Part shown: positions 35,566-42,990 of the stretch, piece after piece
How the letters are laid out: every line of letters starts with the position of its first letter
Position numbering within the stretch: position 1 is the first letter of the stretch
Assembly: GCA_030835385.1 (NCBI GenBank)
Contig: JAURPI010000002.1
Coordinates: 1 to 64,000 of the forward strand
DNA from: Alphaproteobacteria bacterium
GTDB lineage: Bacteria; Pseudomonadota; Alphaproteobacteria; Rhodospirillales; Rhodospirillaceae
Reading direction: 5' to 3'
Length of the DNA: 64,000 nt
The notes under the pieces: model-generated
Seen by the model: the letters and a program-made list of their open reading frames with translations, nothing else
Told to the model about the DNA's origin: nothing
Database searches by the model: none
Program-made: the position numbers and the translations under genes

Positions 35566-35772
35566 GACCAAACCAATCCTACAACCTACCGTGCTTTGAA
35601 ATGATTTTGCGGGGTTCCCGCCAACAACGCAATCGCGGTGGTTGTGTCCCCCTGGTTATGGGCTAACCTATCGCAGAACAAGAGTCAGCGGTTTGAATGA
35701 ATTTGGGGAGGGGCGCGTGCGCTGACGCAAATCCAGTTTTCGCAGACGAAAGCAAAGGTAGAGGAAAGCCAA

Positions 35773-36504
35773 ATGGCCTCAGATGACGCGCTTTCAGGAC
35801 AGACCGCTGTGGTGGTGGGCGGCTCAAGCGGTATCGGCTTGGCGACAGCTCGGGCTTTACTGGCTAAAGGGGTTAAAGTCACGATTGTCGGTCGGTCCAG
35901 CGAACGCCTCACCAACGCGGCTGACGTTTTGGGATCGGGGGTATCGACGGCGCCAGTGGATTGCGCAGATGAAGCTGCCGTCGCTGCTTTTTTCGAAGGG
36001 ATTCCGACCTTAGACCATCTCGTGGTTTCTCTTGCGGGCGGGGCTGCGCTCGGGCCGTTCACTGAAACCCCCGTGCAGGGTGTGAGAGAGACGTTCGATG
36101 GCAAATTCTGGCCCTATCTCATTGCCATGCATCACGGCGCTAAACGGTTGTCTGATCATGGAACTATGACTCTCGTGACCGGTGCATCTGCGATCGCGGC
36201 CGTGCCGACGGCGACAGCTCTAGGTGCCGTTAACGGTGCATTGGAAGGGGTGATCAAGACTCTGTCGGTGGAATTGGCACCGCGACGAGTCAACGCCGTC
36301 TCACCGGGCCTGACAGATACCGAAGCGTGGAGCCGTATCCCATACGACATCCGTGAGGGCATGTATGCGCAGTCGGCGGCGGATACGCCGGTCGGCCGCA
36401 TTGGTCAGCCTGAAGACGTCGCTGATGCGGTGTTGGCTTGTATTCAGAATGGTTTTCTTACCGGCCTGGTTTTGCCTTGTGACGGTGGCAAACGGCTTGT
36501 TTAG
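35773..36504 (+). CDS. SDR-fold protein with degenerate active site
   Basis: 243 residues. Cofactor motif AVVVGGSSGIGLATARALL is normal, and an NNAG-equivalent is weak (VVSLAGGAAL). The active-site region reads VTGASAIAAVPTATALGAVN then GALEGVIKTLSVELAP; aligning GALEG with the usual KAALEG puts Leu and Asn where Tyr and Lys of YxxxK belong. The C-terminal VLPCDGGKRLV is normal. Similar LGAVNGALEG SDRs exist to my recollection, so this is probably a divergent subfamily rather than a mutant. It is followed 9 bp later by a cupin gene, an operon. Confidence 0.8.
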   Translation: MASDDALSGQTAVVVGGSSGIGLATARALLAKGVKVTIVGRSSERLTNAADVLGSGVSTAPVDCADEAAVAAFFEGIPTLDHLVVSLAGGAALGPFTETPVQGVRETFDGKFWPYLIAMHHGAKRLSDHGTMTLVTGASAIAAVPTATALGAVNGALEGVIKTLSVELAPRRVNAVSPGLTDTEAWSRIPYDIREGMYAQSAADTPVGRIGQPEDVADAVLACIQNGFLTGLVLPCDGGKRLV

Positions 36505-36513
36505 GAGACAACA

Positions 36514-36834
36514 ATGAAAATCGTCCGGACGTCTGACCAAAAGTACAAACCCTATTCAGAGGAATATGGCGTAAAGGGCATTGAGCGCGCTGACCTTTGG
36601 CGTGACGGTGAAAATGTTTCCTTCGATCTGTTCCGCATCAAAAAGGGTGCGGACTACGCTGAGCATACCCACGACAGTTGGGAGATTATGTTTGTGGTGT
36701 CGGGCAAAATTAATCTATCGGGAGAAATTCTCGGGCCTGGAGATTTTGTCTTCACCGAGCCCGGTGAGAGCCATGTTGCCGAAAACCTGGAAGATACAGT
36801 CGTTTTGCTTGGGTTTGGCAAGCACTACGACTAG
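36514..36834 (+). CDS. Small single-domain cupin protein
   Basis: 106 residues. The cupin metal motif 1 is ADYAEHTHDSWEIMFVVSG (two His and a Glu), and motif 2 is GDFVFTEPGESHVAENLED (His). The beta-barrel length is normal for a one-domain cupin. Such proteins act as isomerases, dioxygenases or ligand sensors. A ribosome site aggag precedes the ATG. It is co-transcribed with the degenerate SDR upstream. Confidence 0.85.
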   Translation: MKIVRTSDQKYKPYSEEYGVKGIERADLWRDGENVSFDLFRIKKGADYAEHTHDSWEIMFVVSGKINLSGEILGPGDFVFTEPGESHVAENLEDTVVLLGFGKHYD

Positions 36835-36907
36835 GTCAGGGGACCAACTCAATGTGTCGTATGCTCAAGCCCATCTGGTCGATACCACACTGCTTAGTGA
36901 CTGATAT

Positions 36908-37666
36908 CTATATCGTTCCGCCGCCGTCGATCCGCAATTGAGCGCCGGTCATAAACTGACTTTCATCTGACACGAGAAAGAGTACGCCGTTTGCAATCTC
37001 GTCTGCTGTACCCATCCGGCCGAGGGGATAGCGCTCGTTAACGCCTTTCACGAAGTCCTCGTCTGACTCCTCTGCGGTCTGATTCTTGTAGATCATCTGA
37101 GTGTCAATCGCACCCGGCATCATAACGTTGCAACGAATGTTGTAGTTATTGTCGGCGCAATGGGTCGCGACCGTTTTAGTCAAATTCACAATCGCGGCTT
37201 TTGAAGCAGAGTAGGCTAGGGTTGAGGGTCGTGGGCGTACCGCAGCTTGCGAGGCCATGTTCACAATCACGCCGCCTCCTGTCTGCTTCATAGTGCGCAC
37301 TGCTGCTTGGCACCCAAGAAAGGTGCTGGTCGCGTTGATGTTCTGAATGCTTTGCCACAAAGCGAGTTCGGTATCTTCAATCGTCCCTGTTTCCAGCGTA
37401 CCGGCGTTGTTGACGAGTATGTCTAATCGGTTATGTCGGGAGAGAACGGATTCGACGGCTACGCGCCACTCGTCTTCTTTTGTCACATCAAGTGGTGTGA
37501 AAAACGCAGGTGCGCCAAGGTCTTCAGCTAAGGCTTCACCGCCCGTCTGGTCAATGTCGGCTATGCAAACAACTGCTCCTTCGTTTGCAAATCGACGTGC
37601 AATTGCCCCGCCAATATCTCCAGCCGCACCAGTAATGAGCGCGGTCTTACCTGCAAGAGTTGTCAT
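36908..37666 (-). CDS. Classical SDR oxidoreductase
   Basis: 252 residues with all classical SDR features: TGAAGDIGGAIARRF, Asp in CIADIDQTG favouring NAD(H), LVNNAGTLE, active Ser in VNMASQAA, YSASKAAIVNLTK (YxxxK), and GAQLRIDGGGTI at the end. It is probably an NAD-dependent alcohol dehydrogenase or 3-ketoacyl reductase. It is the last of a same-strand set with the SDR at 37697 and the deiodinase-like gene (30 bp and 0 bp spacings). Confidence 0.9.
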   Translation of the reverse strand: MTTLAGKTALITGAAGDIGGAIARRFANEGAVVCIADIDQTGGEALAEDLGAPAFFTPLDVTKEDEWRVAVESVLSRHNRLDILVNNAGTLETGTIEDTELALWQSIQNINATSTFLGCQAAVRTMKQTGGGVIVNMASQAAVRPRPSTLAYSASKAAIVNLTKTVATHCADNNYNIRCNVMMPGAIDTQMIYKNQTAEESDEDFVKGVNERYPLGRMGTADEIANGVLFLVSDESQFMTGAQLRIDGGGTI

Positions 37667-37696
37667 GTGTCTGTGCCGTCTCTCTGGTTCAATAGG

Positions 37697-38503
37697 TCAG
37701 GACGCGAGGCCAAACTTTTTGGCATTTTGGCTATGACCGGGTGTTTGGCCGATGCCACCACCGTCCACATTGAATTCGATCCCGGTGATGTACCGCGCTG
37801 CATCGGAGGCCAAAAATACACAGGCGTCGGCTATATGTTCAGATTTGCCCCATTCCCCCATCCAGATTTTATTGGCGAGGGGTTCTTTGTAGCGTTCAGT
37901 GTTAGTGCCTAGAGAGTCCAGCACCCCATCGGTAAAAGTCAGCCCCGGCAGAACCGAGATTGCGCGTATGCCGACGTCTGCGCCTTCCAAGGCCATGACC
38001 CGAGTCAGAGCATTCTGTGTGGCTTTGGACGGTCCGTAGAGAGCTCCCCCAGGGCCCGGCTGTTGGGCGGTGAGGGAGGACATATTGAGAATGACTCCGT
38101 GACCGCTCTTAACCAAATGAGGCCAACAGGTTTTGGCCCCAAGAAACGGCGCTTCAACATTTACGCCAAGTAAAAAGTGAAGGTCATCGATTGTTAATGT
38201 CTCTATCGGCCCGCCTTTAGATTCGCCGGCGTTGTTGAGAAGAATATCAAGTCGCCCATATTTCTCGATGCAGGTGTTTACGACAGCCGTCCAATCACGC
38301 TCTTCTCGCACATCATGGCGTATAAATAGGGCGTCGCCGCCACGCTCGATGATCTGGCGTTCGGTTTCTTGCCCACCCGCGACAGTGCGGCCTGTCACGA
38401 TAACTTTTGCGCCGGCGTCAGACATGGCAATGGCGCAGGCTCTGCCAATGCTAGCCGCCGTGGTGCCGGTGACAATCGCGACTCGCCCCTCTAAAACGCC
38501 CAT
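37697..38503 (-). CDS. SDR oxidoreductase (paralogue of 39987-40748)
   Basis: 268 residues. It opens EGRVAIVTGTTAASIGRACA, an SDR cofactor loop with an unusual TTAASIGR form; GRTVAGGQETE suggests NADP(H). It also has LLNNAGESKGG, LNMSSLTA (Ser), LYGPSKATQNALTR (YxxxK) and ITGIEFNVDGGG. It matches the protein at 39987-40748 over its whole length, including the odd cofactor loop. It directly follows the deiodinase-like gene, with its start immediately after that gene's stop. Confidence 0.9.
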   Translation of the reverse strand: MGVLEGRVAIVTGTTAASIGRACAIAMSDAGAKVIVTGRTVAGGQETERQIIERGGDALFIRHDVREERDWTAVVNTCIEKYGRLDILLNNAGESKGGPIETLTIDDLHFLLGVNVEAPFLGAKTCWPHLVKSGHGVILNMSSLTAQQPGPGGALYGPSKATQNALTRVMALEGADVGIRAISVLPGLTFTDGVLDSLGTNTERYKEPLANKIWMGEWGKSEHIADACVFLASDAARYITGIEFNVDGGGIGQTPGHSQNAKKFGLAS

Positions 38504-39199
38504 CTATGTATCCTCCGCCGACCCAATAAGGCCATGCAGCGCGCGTTCCCATTCATCGACATCGTCCATGTCAAAAGGGCCGACTGAAGACTTGTGAGTG
38601 ATCATTCCATTGGCGGCGATGGCATACAACCGTTCAGGCGTGCCCGCATAAAGAGTTAGCAATTTATTCTCCATTGTGTCTAAGGCCATGGGAATCGTGA
38701 AGCCTTCCTTGCTGCGGCATAGGCTTGCAATGCTGGCGCGCTCATCAAGGTCCTTCGGTGTCGGAATGCAGATGTCGTTGTCCCAATTATGGGGCACGCG
38801 CCAGCCGTCTTCCGGGTGGGCTTCGAGAATGTATATGCAAAGAAAGTTTATGCGGTCTTTGAATGTCTGGTGAATGTGTTCGTACCGACGTAGCTGGTCT
38901 CGAAAGATGGGACACGTATAGCTGCCGAACAACAGGCCGACCGGTTTATCTCGTAAGCCGGACAGCGTCACTGTTTCACCGCTTCTTGTGCCGTCTGTAG
39001 ATAGGCGCTCAGCCGAAAACTCAGGTGCCTGATCACCGACCTTCGGCGCATTGGAATCAAGCCGTTCTTTTTCGATGTGTCGGTTATCTAGAAACTCTCG
39101 CGTGACGTTCATAGCCTCAACCATGTCGTCACTCACCGAGTCCATAACGCCGCGCATGGTTGCCATTTGATGTTCTCGCAAGAAAAGTGTGGTGCTCAT
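38504..39199 (-). CDS. Iodothyronine deiodinase-like thioredoxin-fold protein
   Basis: 231 residues from ATG 39199 (a longer start at 39211 is possible). The thioredoxin fold shows LSGLRDKPVGLLFGSYTCPI followed by FRDQLRRYEHIHQTFKDRI and FLCIYILEAHPEDGWRVPHN. GSYTCPxF and YIxEAHPxDGW match the active-site and substrate segments of the iodothyronine deiodinase family, in which animals carry selenocysteine. Here the residue is Cys encoded by TGT, so no selenocysteine is needed. Bacterial members are of unknown role, perhaps thiol peroxidases or dehalogenases. There is no signal peptide. It is co-transcribed with two SDRs. Confidence 0.75.
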   Translation of the reverse strand: MSTTLFLREHQMATMRGVMDSVSDDMVEAMNVTREFLDNRHIEKERLDSNAPKVGDQAPEFSAERLSTDGTRSGETVTLSGLRDKPVGLLFGSYTCPIFRDQLRRYEHIHQTFKDRINFLCIYILEAHPEDGWRVPHNWDNDICIPTPKDLDERASIASLCRSKEGFTIPMALDTMENKLLTLYAGTPERLYAIAANGMITHKSSVGPFDMDDVDEWERALHGLIGSAEDT

Positions 39200-39238
39200 G
39201 GACGGTATCACACTGGCTAGGTCTCGGTGACGAATGCT

Positions 39239-39478
39239 CTAGGCTTCTTCAGCCACCATCCATATGGCAAACGCCGCCGCCGAGACTCCTGCTAAGGCGA
39301 TGGAGGTTCGTGCGCCGGCAAGCCATTCAGGGGCTTTGAAAAGACTCATCTCAAAAGTGGGCAAGGGGGCCAGAAAGCCTGCGGCCTGCCACAGCGTAAG
39401 GGCAGCTAAGTCTCTGAACGCGTTCATGTCCCCAATAGCGAGGACATGGACGATCAGGTCTTCGTCTGATTGCGGCAT
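39239..39478 (-). pseudogene. Fused remnant: ECF sigma N-terminus joined to a membrane tail
   Basis: 79 codons. The start MPQSDEDLIVHVLAIGDMNA then FRDL resembles the first helix of an ECF sigma factor (SDEDLIxxVLAxGDxxAFxxL). Then, with no region 2-4 sequence, it passes into LPTFEMSLFKAPEWLAGART and a hydrophobic C-terminus (ALAGVSAAAFAIWMVAEEA), as expected at the end of a membrane-anchored partner. An in-frame deletion joining a sigma gene to its neighbour would explain it. The decayed DUF6249-type gene directly upstream supports this reading. It could still be an unrelated small membrane protein. Confidence 0.35.
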
Positions 39479-39504
39479 CTGCCGATAGGGGGCCTGATTT
39501 GGCT

Positions 39505-39883
39505 TTATTCATCCTGGCTCGTTCGAGTGAATTTCCATAGCAGCAGGTAGGCAACGCCAACCAAAGCGGGTAGGTTGAGATCACCATAAAGAAGGCGGCT
39601 CCTCATTCGTCACCACCGACAACGCTGGCAATGAGTCCGCAGGGGAAAGAGCAAACCCGAAGAACAGAAGAATAATCCCGCGCCGTAGGTCTGAATTTTT
39701 TAGTGTCGCGGGTTCGCCCAGAACTTGGACGAGTTCTTACGTCAATTGGGTGCCCTGGCTGATGGCACTGCGAATGGTTTCTTGAACTTGCGCTCGGGTG
39801 CGATGGCGGTAGTGGAGGTAAAATACGCCGACAATGGCGAGGGCTAGTAGCAATACAATAGGGGCGATCTGTTCGGCGTTCAT
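39505..39883 (-). pseudogene. DUF6249-like membrane protein, several stops and frameshifts
   Basis: From ATG 39883 the minus strand reads MNAEQIAPIVLLLALAIVGV and HYRHRTRAQVQETIRSAISQ, then TAA (39737-39739) at codon 49. The frame continues ELVQVLGEPATLKNSDLRRG and IILLFFGFALS, shifts to a frame reading GLIASVVGGDE, stop, GAAFFMVISTYPL, and shifts again to ALVGVAYLLLWKFTRTSQDE before the final TAA at 39505. The pieces follow the order of DUF6249-type proteins. Two nonsense codons plus two shifts make this a certain pseudogene whatever the family name. Confidence 0.75.
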
Positions 39884-39986
39884 CTGGGCAACTCCTCAGT
39901 CTATGAGCCGCGTCTTCCTGACGTGCGGTGTGATTATAGACTAAATGCGTGAGGAGGCCCGGTTGGATGCAATCCAGGCGAAAAAG

Positions 39987-40748
39987 TCAGCGGGCGCCTG
40001 CACCGCCGTCGATATTGAATTCGACGCCAGTGATGTATTTGGCGGCGTCTGAACACAGATAAACCACTGGATCGCCCACATGGTGAGACTCACCGGCCTC
40101 TCCCCAGGGGATCATGGCCGCCATCTTGGGCTTCATTTTTTCCGCGTCCGGGCCAAGAACATCTGGAACCCCAGCGGTCCAGATCATGCCAGGGTGAACC
40201 GAATTGACACGAATGTTCACTGCCGCGCCTTCGAGTGCACCGGTGCGAGTGAGACCAAGTTGGGCACCCTTAATGGCGCCATAAGCGGTGCCATTTGGCA
40301 TTCCCTTTTGGCCGACAATGGAGCTCATGTTCAGAATCACTCCGCCGCCGGCGGCCACCATGTGTGGCCATGAGTACTTCATACCCAAGAACGGACCGTC
40401 TAAATCAACAAGGCGTAGGAAAGTAAGGTCGTCGTGTGTGAGCTCTTCTATAGGTTTGACGACCGCCTCGCCAGCGTTGTTGACCAAGAAGTCAATGCGC
40501 CCATATGTGTCTATGGTTGTTTGAACGACCCGCTTCCAGTCGTCTTCCACGGTTACGTCTTGCCGCACAAAGAGGGCGTCGCCACCGGCATCCCGAATGA
40601 GTTTTTCAGTCTCCTCTCCACCCGCCACAGTTCGCCCGGTTGCAACCACTTTTGCGCCGGCCATGGCAAACCCCATGGCACATGCCCGCCCAATGCTGGC
40701 GGCCGTGCATCCAGTGACAATGGCAACTTTGCCTTCAAGAGAGCCCAT
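39987..40748 (-). CDS. SDR oxidoreductase (paralogue of 37697-38503)
   Basis: 253 residues from ATG 40748 (an in-frame ATG at 40760 also exists). EGKVAIVTGCTAASIGRACA has the same unusual cofactor loop as its paralogue. It also has GRTVAGGEETE (NADP-type), LVNNAGEAVV, LNMSSIVGQ, AYGAIKGAQLGLTR (YxxxK) and ITGVEFNIDGGAG. It stands alone on the minus strand after a decayed region. Both paralogues probably reduce or oxidise related hydroxy compounds. Confidence 0.9.
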   Translation of the reverse strand: MGSLEGKVAIVTGCTAASIGRACAMGFAMAGAKVVATGRTVAGGEETEKLIRDAGGDALFVRQDVTVEDDWKRVVQTTIDTYGRIDFLVNNAGEAVVKPIEELTHDDLTFLRLVDLDGPFLGMKYSWPHMVAAGGGVILNMSSIVGQKGMPNGTAYGAIKGAQLGLTRTGALEGAAVNIRVNSVHPGMIWTAGVPDVLGPDAEKMKPKMAAMIPWGEAGESHHVGDPVVYLCSDAAKYITGVEFNIDGGAGAR

Positions 40749-40918
40749 AGAACGATCCATAAATTATTCTCATATGTTCTCCACAAAATGACACTTACAG
40801 ACCAAAGCCCAAGTCTGCCATGCTGTTCTGGTCACTGGCCGGGCAGGGGTGCCTGAACGTATCGGTTGGGGTACTATGACTGATAGACGTGACAGGTCAC
40901 AACAAAAGGGGATGTCTT

Positions 40919-41800
40919 ATGGTTAGCAGACGGAATGCTTTGTCAGTTGCTGCTGGAGCGACAGGAGCTTTGTTGGGAGGCCAAGTCGCTCAATCACAAA
41001 CGCTTGCATCACTGAGCTCTCCGACAAGTCAGGTCACCTCCGAGTTCATCTACTTCGATGATCCGGTCGAAGAATTTCGGGCTCATATGCGCATCGAGCG
41101 CGACTTGGTCGAAGACCAAGGGTCAACGCTCACTTGGTATCACTGGATGGTGTTTGTTATTCCCGGAGGGCGCCGGCCTGAGCCCCTAATGCGATACGAG
41201 GGCATCGAGTACAGTTATTTCCGGCATCTCGGAAATAACAACTACCGCATTCATGCCCACAACCTTTCATTCCCGCGCGACTTGGAGACGAATGCGTATA
41301 CCGACACTGTTCTGAACCCGATCACACAGGAGCGTGTAGAGGCGCCCGTTTCTCTTTTGCTCACTGATCCAGGGACCGTTGCCAGTCCAATCGGATTTCG
41401 TAATCTCAATGGTGATGGTACGGCGCAAGACGTTTACCGGCAGTTCCGGGTTGAGGACAATCTGATAAAACTAGACAGCGTACGCAGTGCGCCACCAGAC
41501 TGGCCGGCAACGCATATCGAAAACTCTTGCCAATGGGTCGATATTGATCTGTTTGCCAACGAGACCATCACGTCACTGCCGGTCAAGTTTTGCGGCCACT
41601 ACGCCTTTGAATATTACCCGTGGCTGAATATGCCCTACGAATACAAACACGGTCATTTGTCAGGGTTCTGGGATGGCAAAAAGGTAAACGGACCGTCTGA
41701 GCTACCAAGAGAAATGCTTGATCGAATGGAGCGGGAATACCCAGAACTTTTGGCGCCGCGGTGGGGTGACTTTGATCGTCCGGCTCCGTTCGAAATATAG
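40919..41800 (+). CDS. Tat-exported DUF1838-family protein
   Basis: 293 residues from ATG 40919, preceded by AAAAGGGG. The Tat signal is MVSRRNALSVAAGATGALLG. The mature part has LTWYHWMVFVIPGGRRPEPL, MRYEGIEYSYFRHLGNNNYR, ETNAYTDTVLNPITQERV and WPATHIENSCQWVDIDLF, with YPWLNMPYEYKHGHLSGFWD near the end. This Trp/Tyr-rich pattern with DTxxNPxTxxxV is that of DUF1838, a family of exported proteins of unknown function; a second one lies at 54533-55552. Its signal peptide is nearly the same as that of the next gene, which starts 20 bp after its stop. Confidence 0.7.
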   Translation: MVSRRNALSVAAGATGALLGGQVAQSQTLASLSSPTSQVTSEFIYFDDPVEEFRAHMRIERDLVEDQGSTLTWYHWMVFVIPGGRRPEPLMRYEGIEYSYFRHLGNNNYRIHAHNLSFPRDLETNAYTDTVLNPITQERVEAPVSLLLTDPGTVASPIGFRNLNGDGTAQDVYRQFRVEDNLIKLDSVRSAPPDWPATHIENSCQWVDIDLFANETITSLPVKFCGHYAFEYYPWLNMPYEYKHGHLSGFWDGKKVNGPSELPREMLDRMEREYPELLAPRWGDFDRPAPFEI

Positions 41801-41820
41801 AATTAACTAAGGACAGAAAC

Positions 41821-42963
41821 ATGGTCAGTAGGCGAAACCTATTGTCCGCTGTCGCGGGTGCGACCGGAGCGCTGGTCGGCGGAAAAGTTGCCGCAGCTAA
41901 AACCGGCGAGCAGTTCGCCCAATCTGGCGGCGAAACCTATCGCGCGTTTGAAATCGGCGACCAAAAAGGGCCGGGGACGTTGCGTTTGGTTGAGCGTCCG
42001 GTGCCAACGCCTGGACGAGGCCAGGCGCTTATTAAAGTCACGGCGACATCGATCAATGCCCGAGACCACGGCTTGATTTCTAATCGTTTTCCCATACCCC
42101 GTGGTCGACGCCCTGACACGCGCATTCCTATCAGTGAGGGAGCGGGCGTGGTTGTCGCCATCGGAGAAGGTGTGTCGCAAGTCGAGGTGGGAGATAGGGT
42201 GACCGCGGCGCATTTTTCGTCGTGGGTGAAAGGACCTTGGGACCCAGATCAGTCTTACATAGGCGACGTCGGCAACAACATTGATGGCTGGCTAGCCGAG
42301 TTGGCGCTTTTGCCAGCCCATGCCCTGGTCAAGCTGCCCGAAGGTGTGCCGGAAGAAACAGCAGCGACGTTCGTTTCGTCAGGAGTGACGGCGTGGCATG
42401 CGTTGTACGAAGTCGCCCGCGTTAAGCCGGGCGACGTGGTGCTGTCCCTTGGGACAGGGGGCGTATCGTCCTTTGGCGTGCAATTGGCAAAGGCCAGCGG
42501 CGCGAAAGTGGTTGTGACCTCGTCGAGTGATAAAAAGCTCGAAGATATGAAGAAACACGGTGCTGACATCGGCATCAACTATCGCACCAATCCCGAGTGG
42601 GGGCAGGCGGTGATGGATGCCACTAATGGGCACGGCGCAGATATCGTTTTGGAGAATGTTGGTCGTCGTACGCTAGATCAGTCTCTTATAGGGGCAGCCG
42701 TGAACGGCTATGTCGTCATGATTGGTACTGATAGGTTGCCTGAGCAGTTGCCCAAAATGCCTGGCTTCTACATGAAAAACATCACCATGAAGGCGATCAG
42801 CAACGCCAGTGTGGAAATGCTCAACGACATGGTCCAAGCCTATGGTGTGAGCGGTTTAACACCGCCCATCGCCAAACGCTTCAAATTCGAAGACGCCGCC
42901 GAGGCGTTTCGGTATCAGTGGGAACATGATGAAATTGGCAAAGTCATCATTCAACACAGCTAA
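41821..42963 (+). CDS. Tat-exported NAD(P)-dependent medium-chain alcohol dehydrogenase
   Basis: 380 residues. The first 30 residues (MVSRRNLLSAVAGATGALVG) form a Tat signal almost identical to that of the preceding protein. The MDR fold follows: LRLVERPVPTPGRGQALIKV, the substrate domain with SEGAGVVVAIGEGVSQVEVG, and the cofactor motif LSLGTGGVSSFGVQLAKASG. No catalytic or structural zinc cysteines are visible, so it belongs to the zinc-free quinone-reductase-like branch. Export of a cofactor-bound dehydrogenase has a precedent in Tat-exported glucose-fructose oxidoreductase. It is probably operonic with the DUF1838 gene. Confidence 0.85.
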   Translation: MVSRRNLLSAVAGATGALVGGKVAAAKTGEQFAQSGGETYRAFEIGDQKGPGTLRLVERPVPTPGRGQALIKVTATSINARDHGLISNRFPIPRGRRPDTRIPISEGAGVVVAIGEGVSQVEVGDRVTAAHFSSWVKGPWDPDQSYIGDVGNNIDGWLAELALLPAHALVKLPEGVPEETAATFVSSGVTAWHALYEVARVKPGDVVLSLGTGGVSSFGVQLAKASGAKVVVTSSSDKKLEDMKKHGADIGINYRTNPEWGQAVMDATNGHGADIVLENVGRRTLDQSLIGAAVNGYVVMIGTDRLPEQLPKMPGFYMKNITMKAISNASVEMLNDMVQAYGVSGLTPPIAKRFKFEDAAEAFRYQWEHDEIGKVIIQHS

Positions 42964-42990
42964 TTTCATCACTTACGTTAGGACAAGTTT

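Noticed and set aside
38880-38960. Selenocysteine in the deiodinase-like protein
   Set aside because: The active-site codon is TGT (Cys), not TGA.
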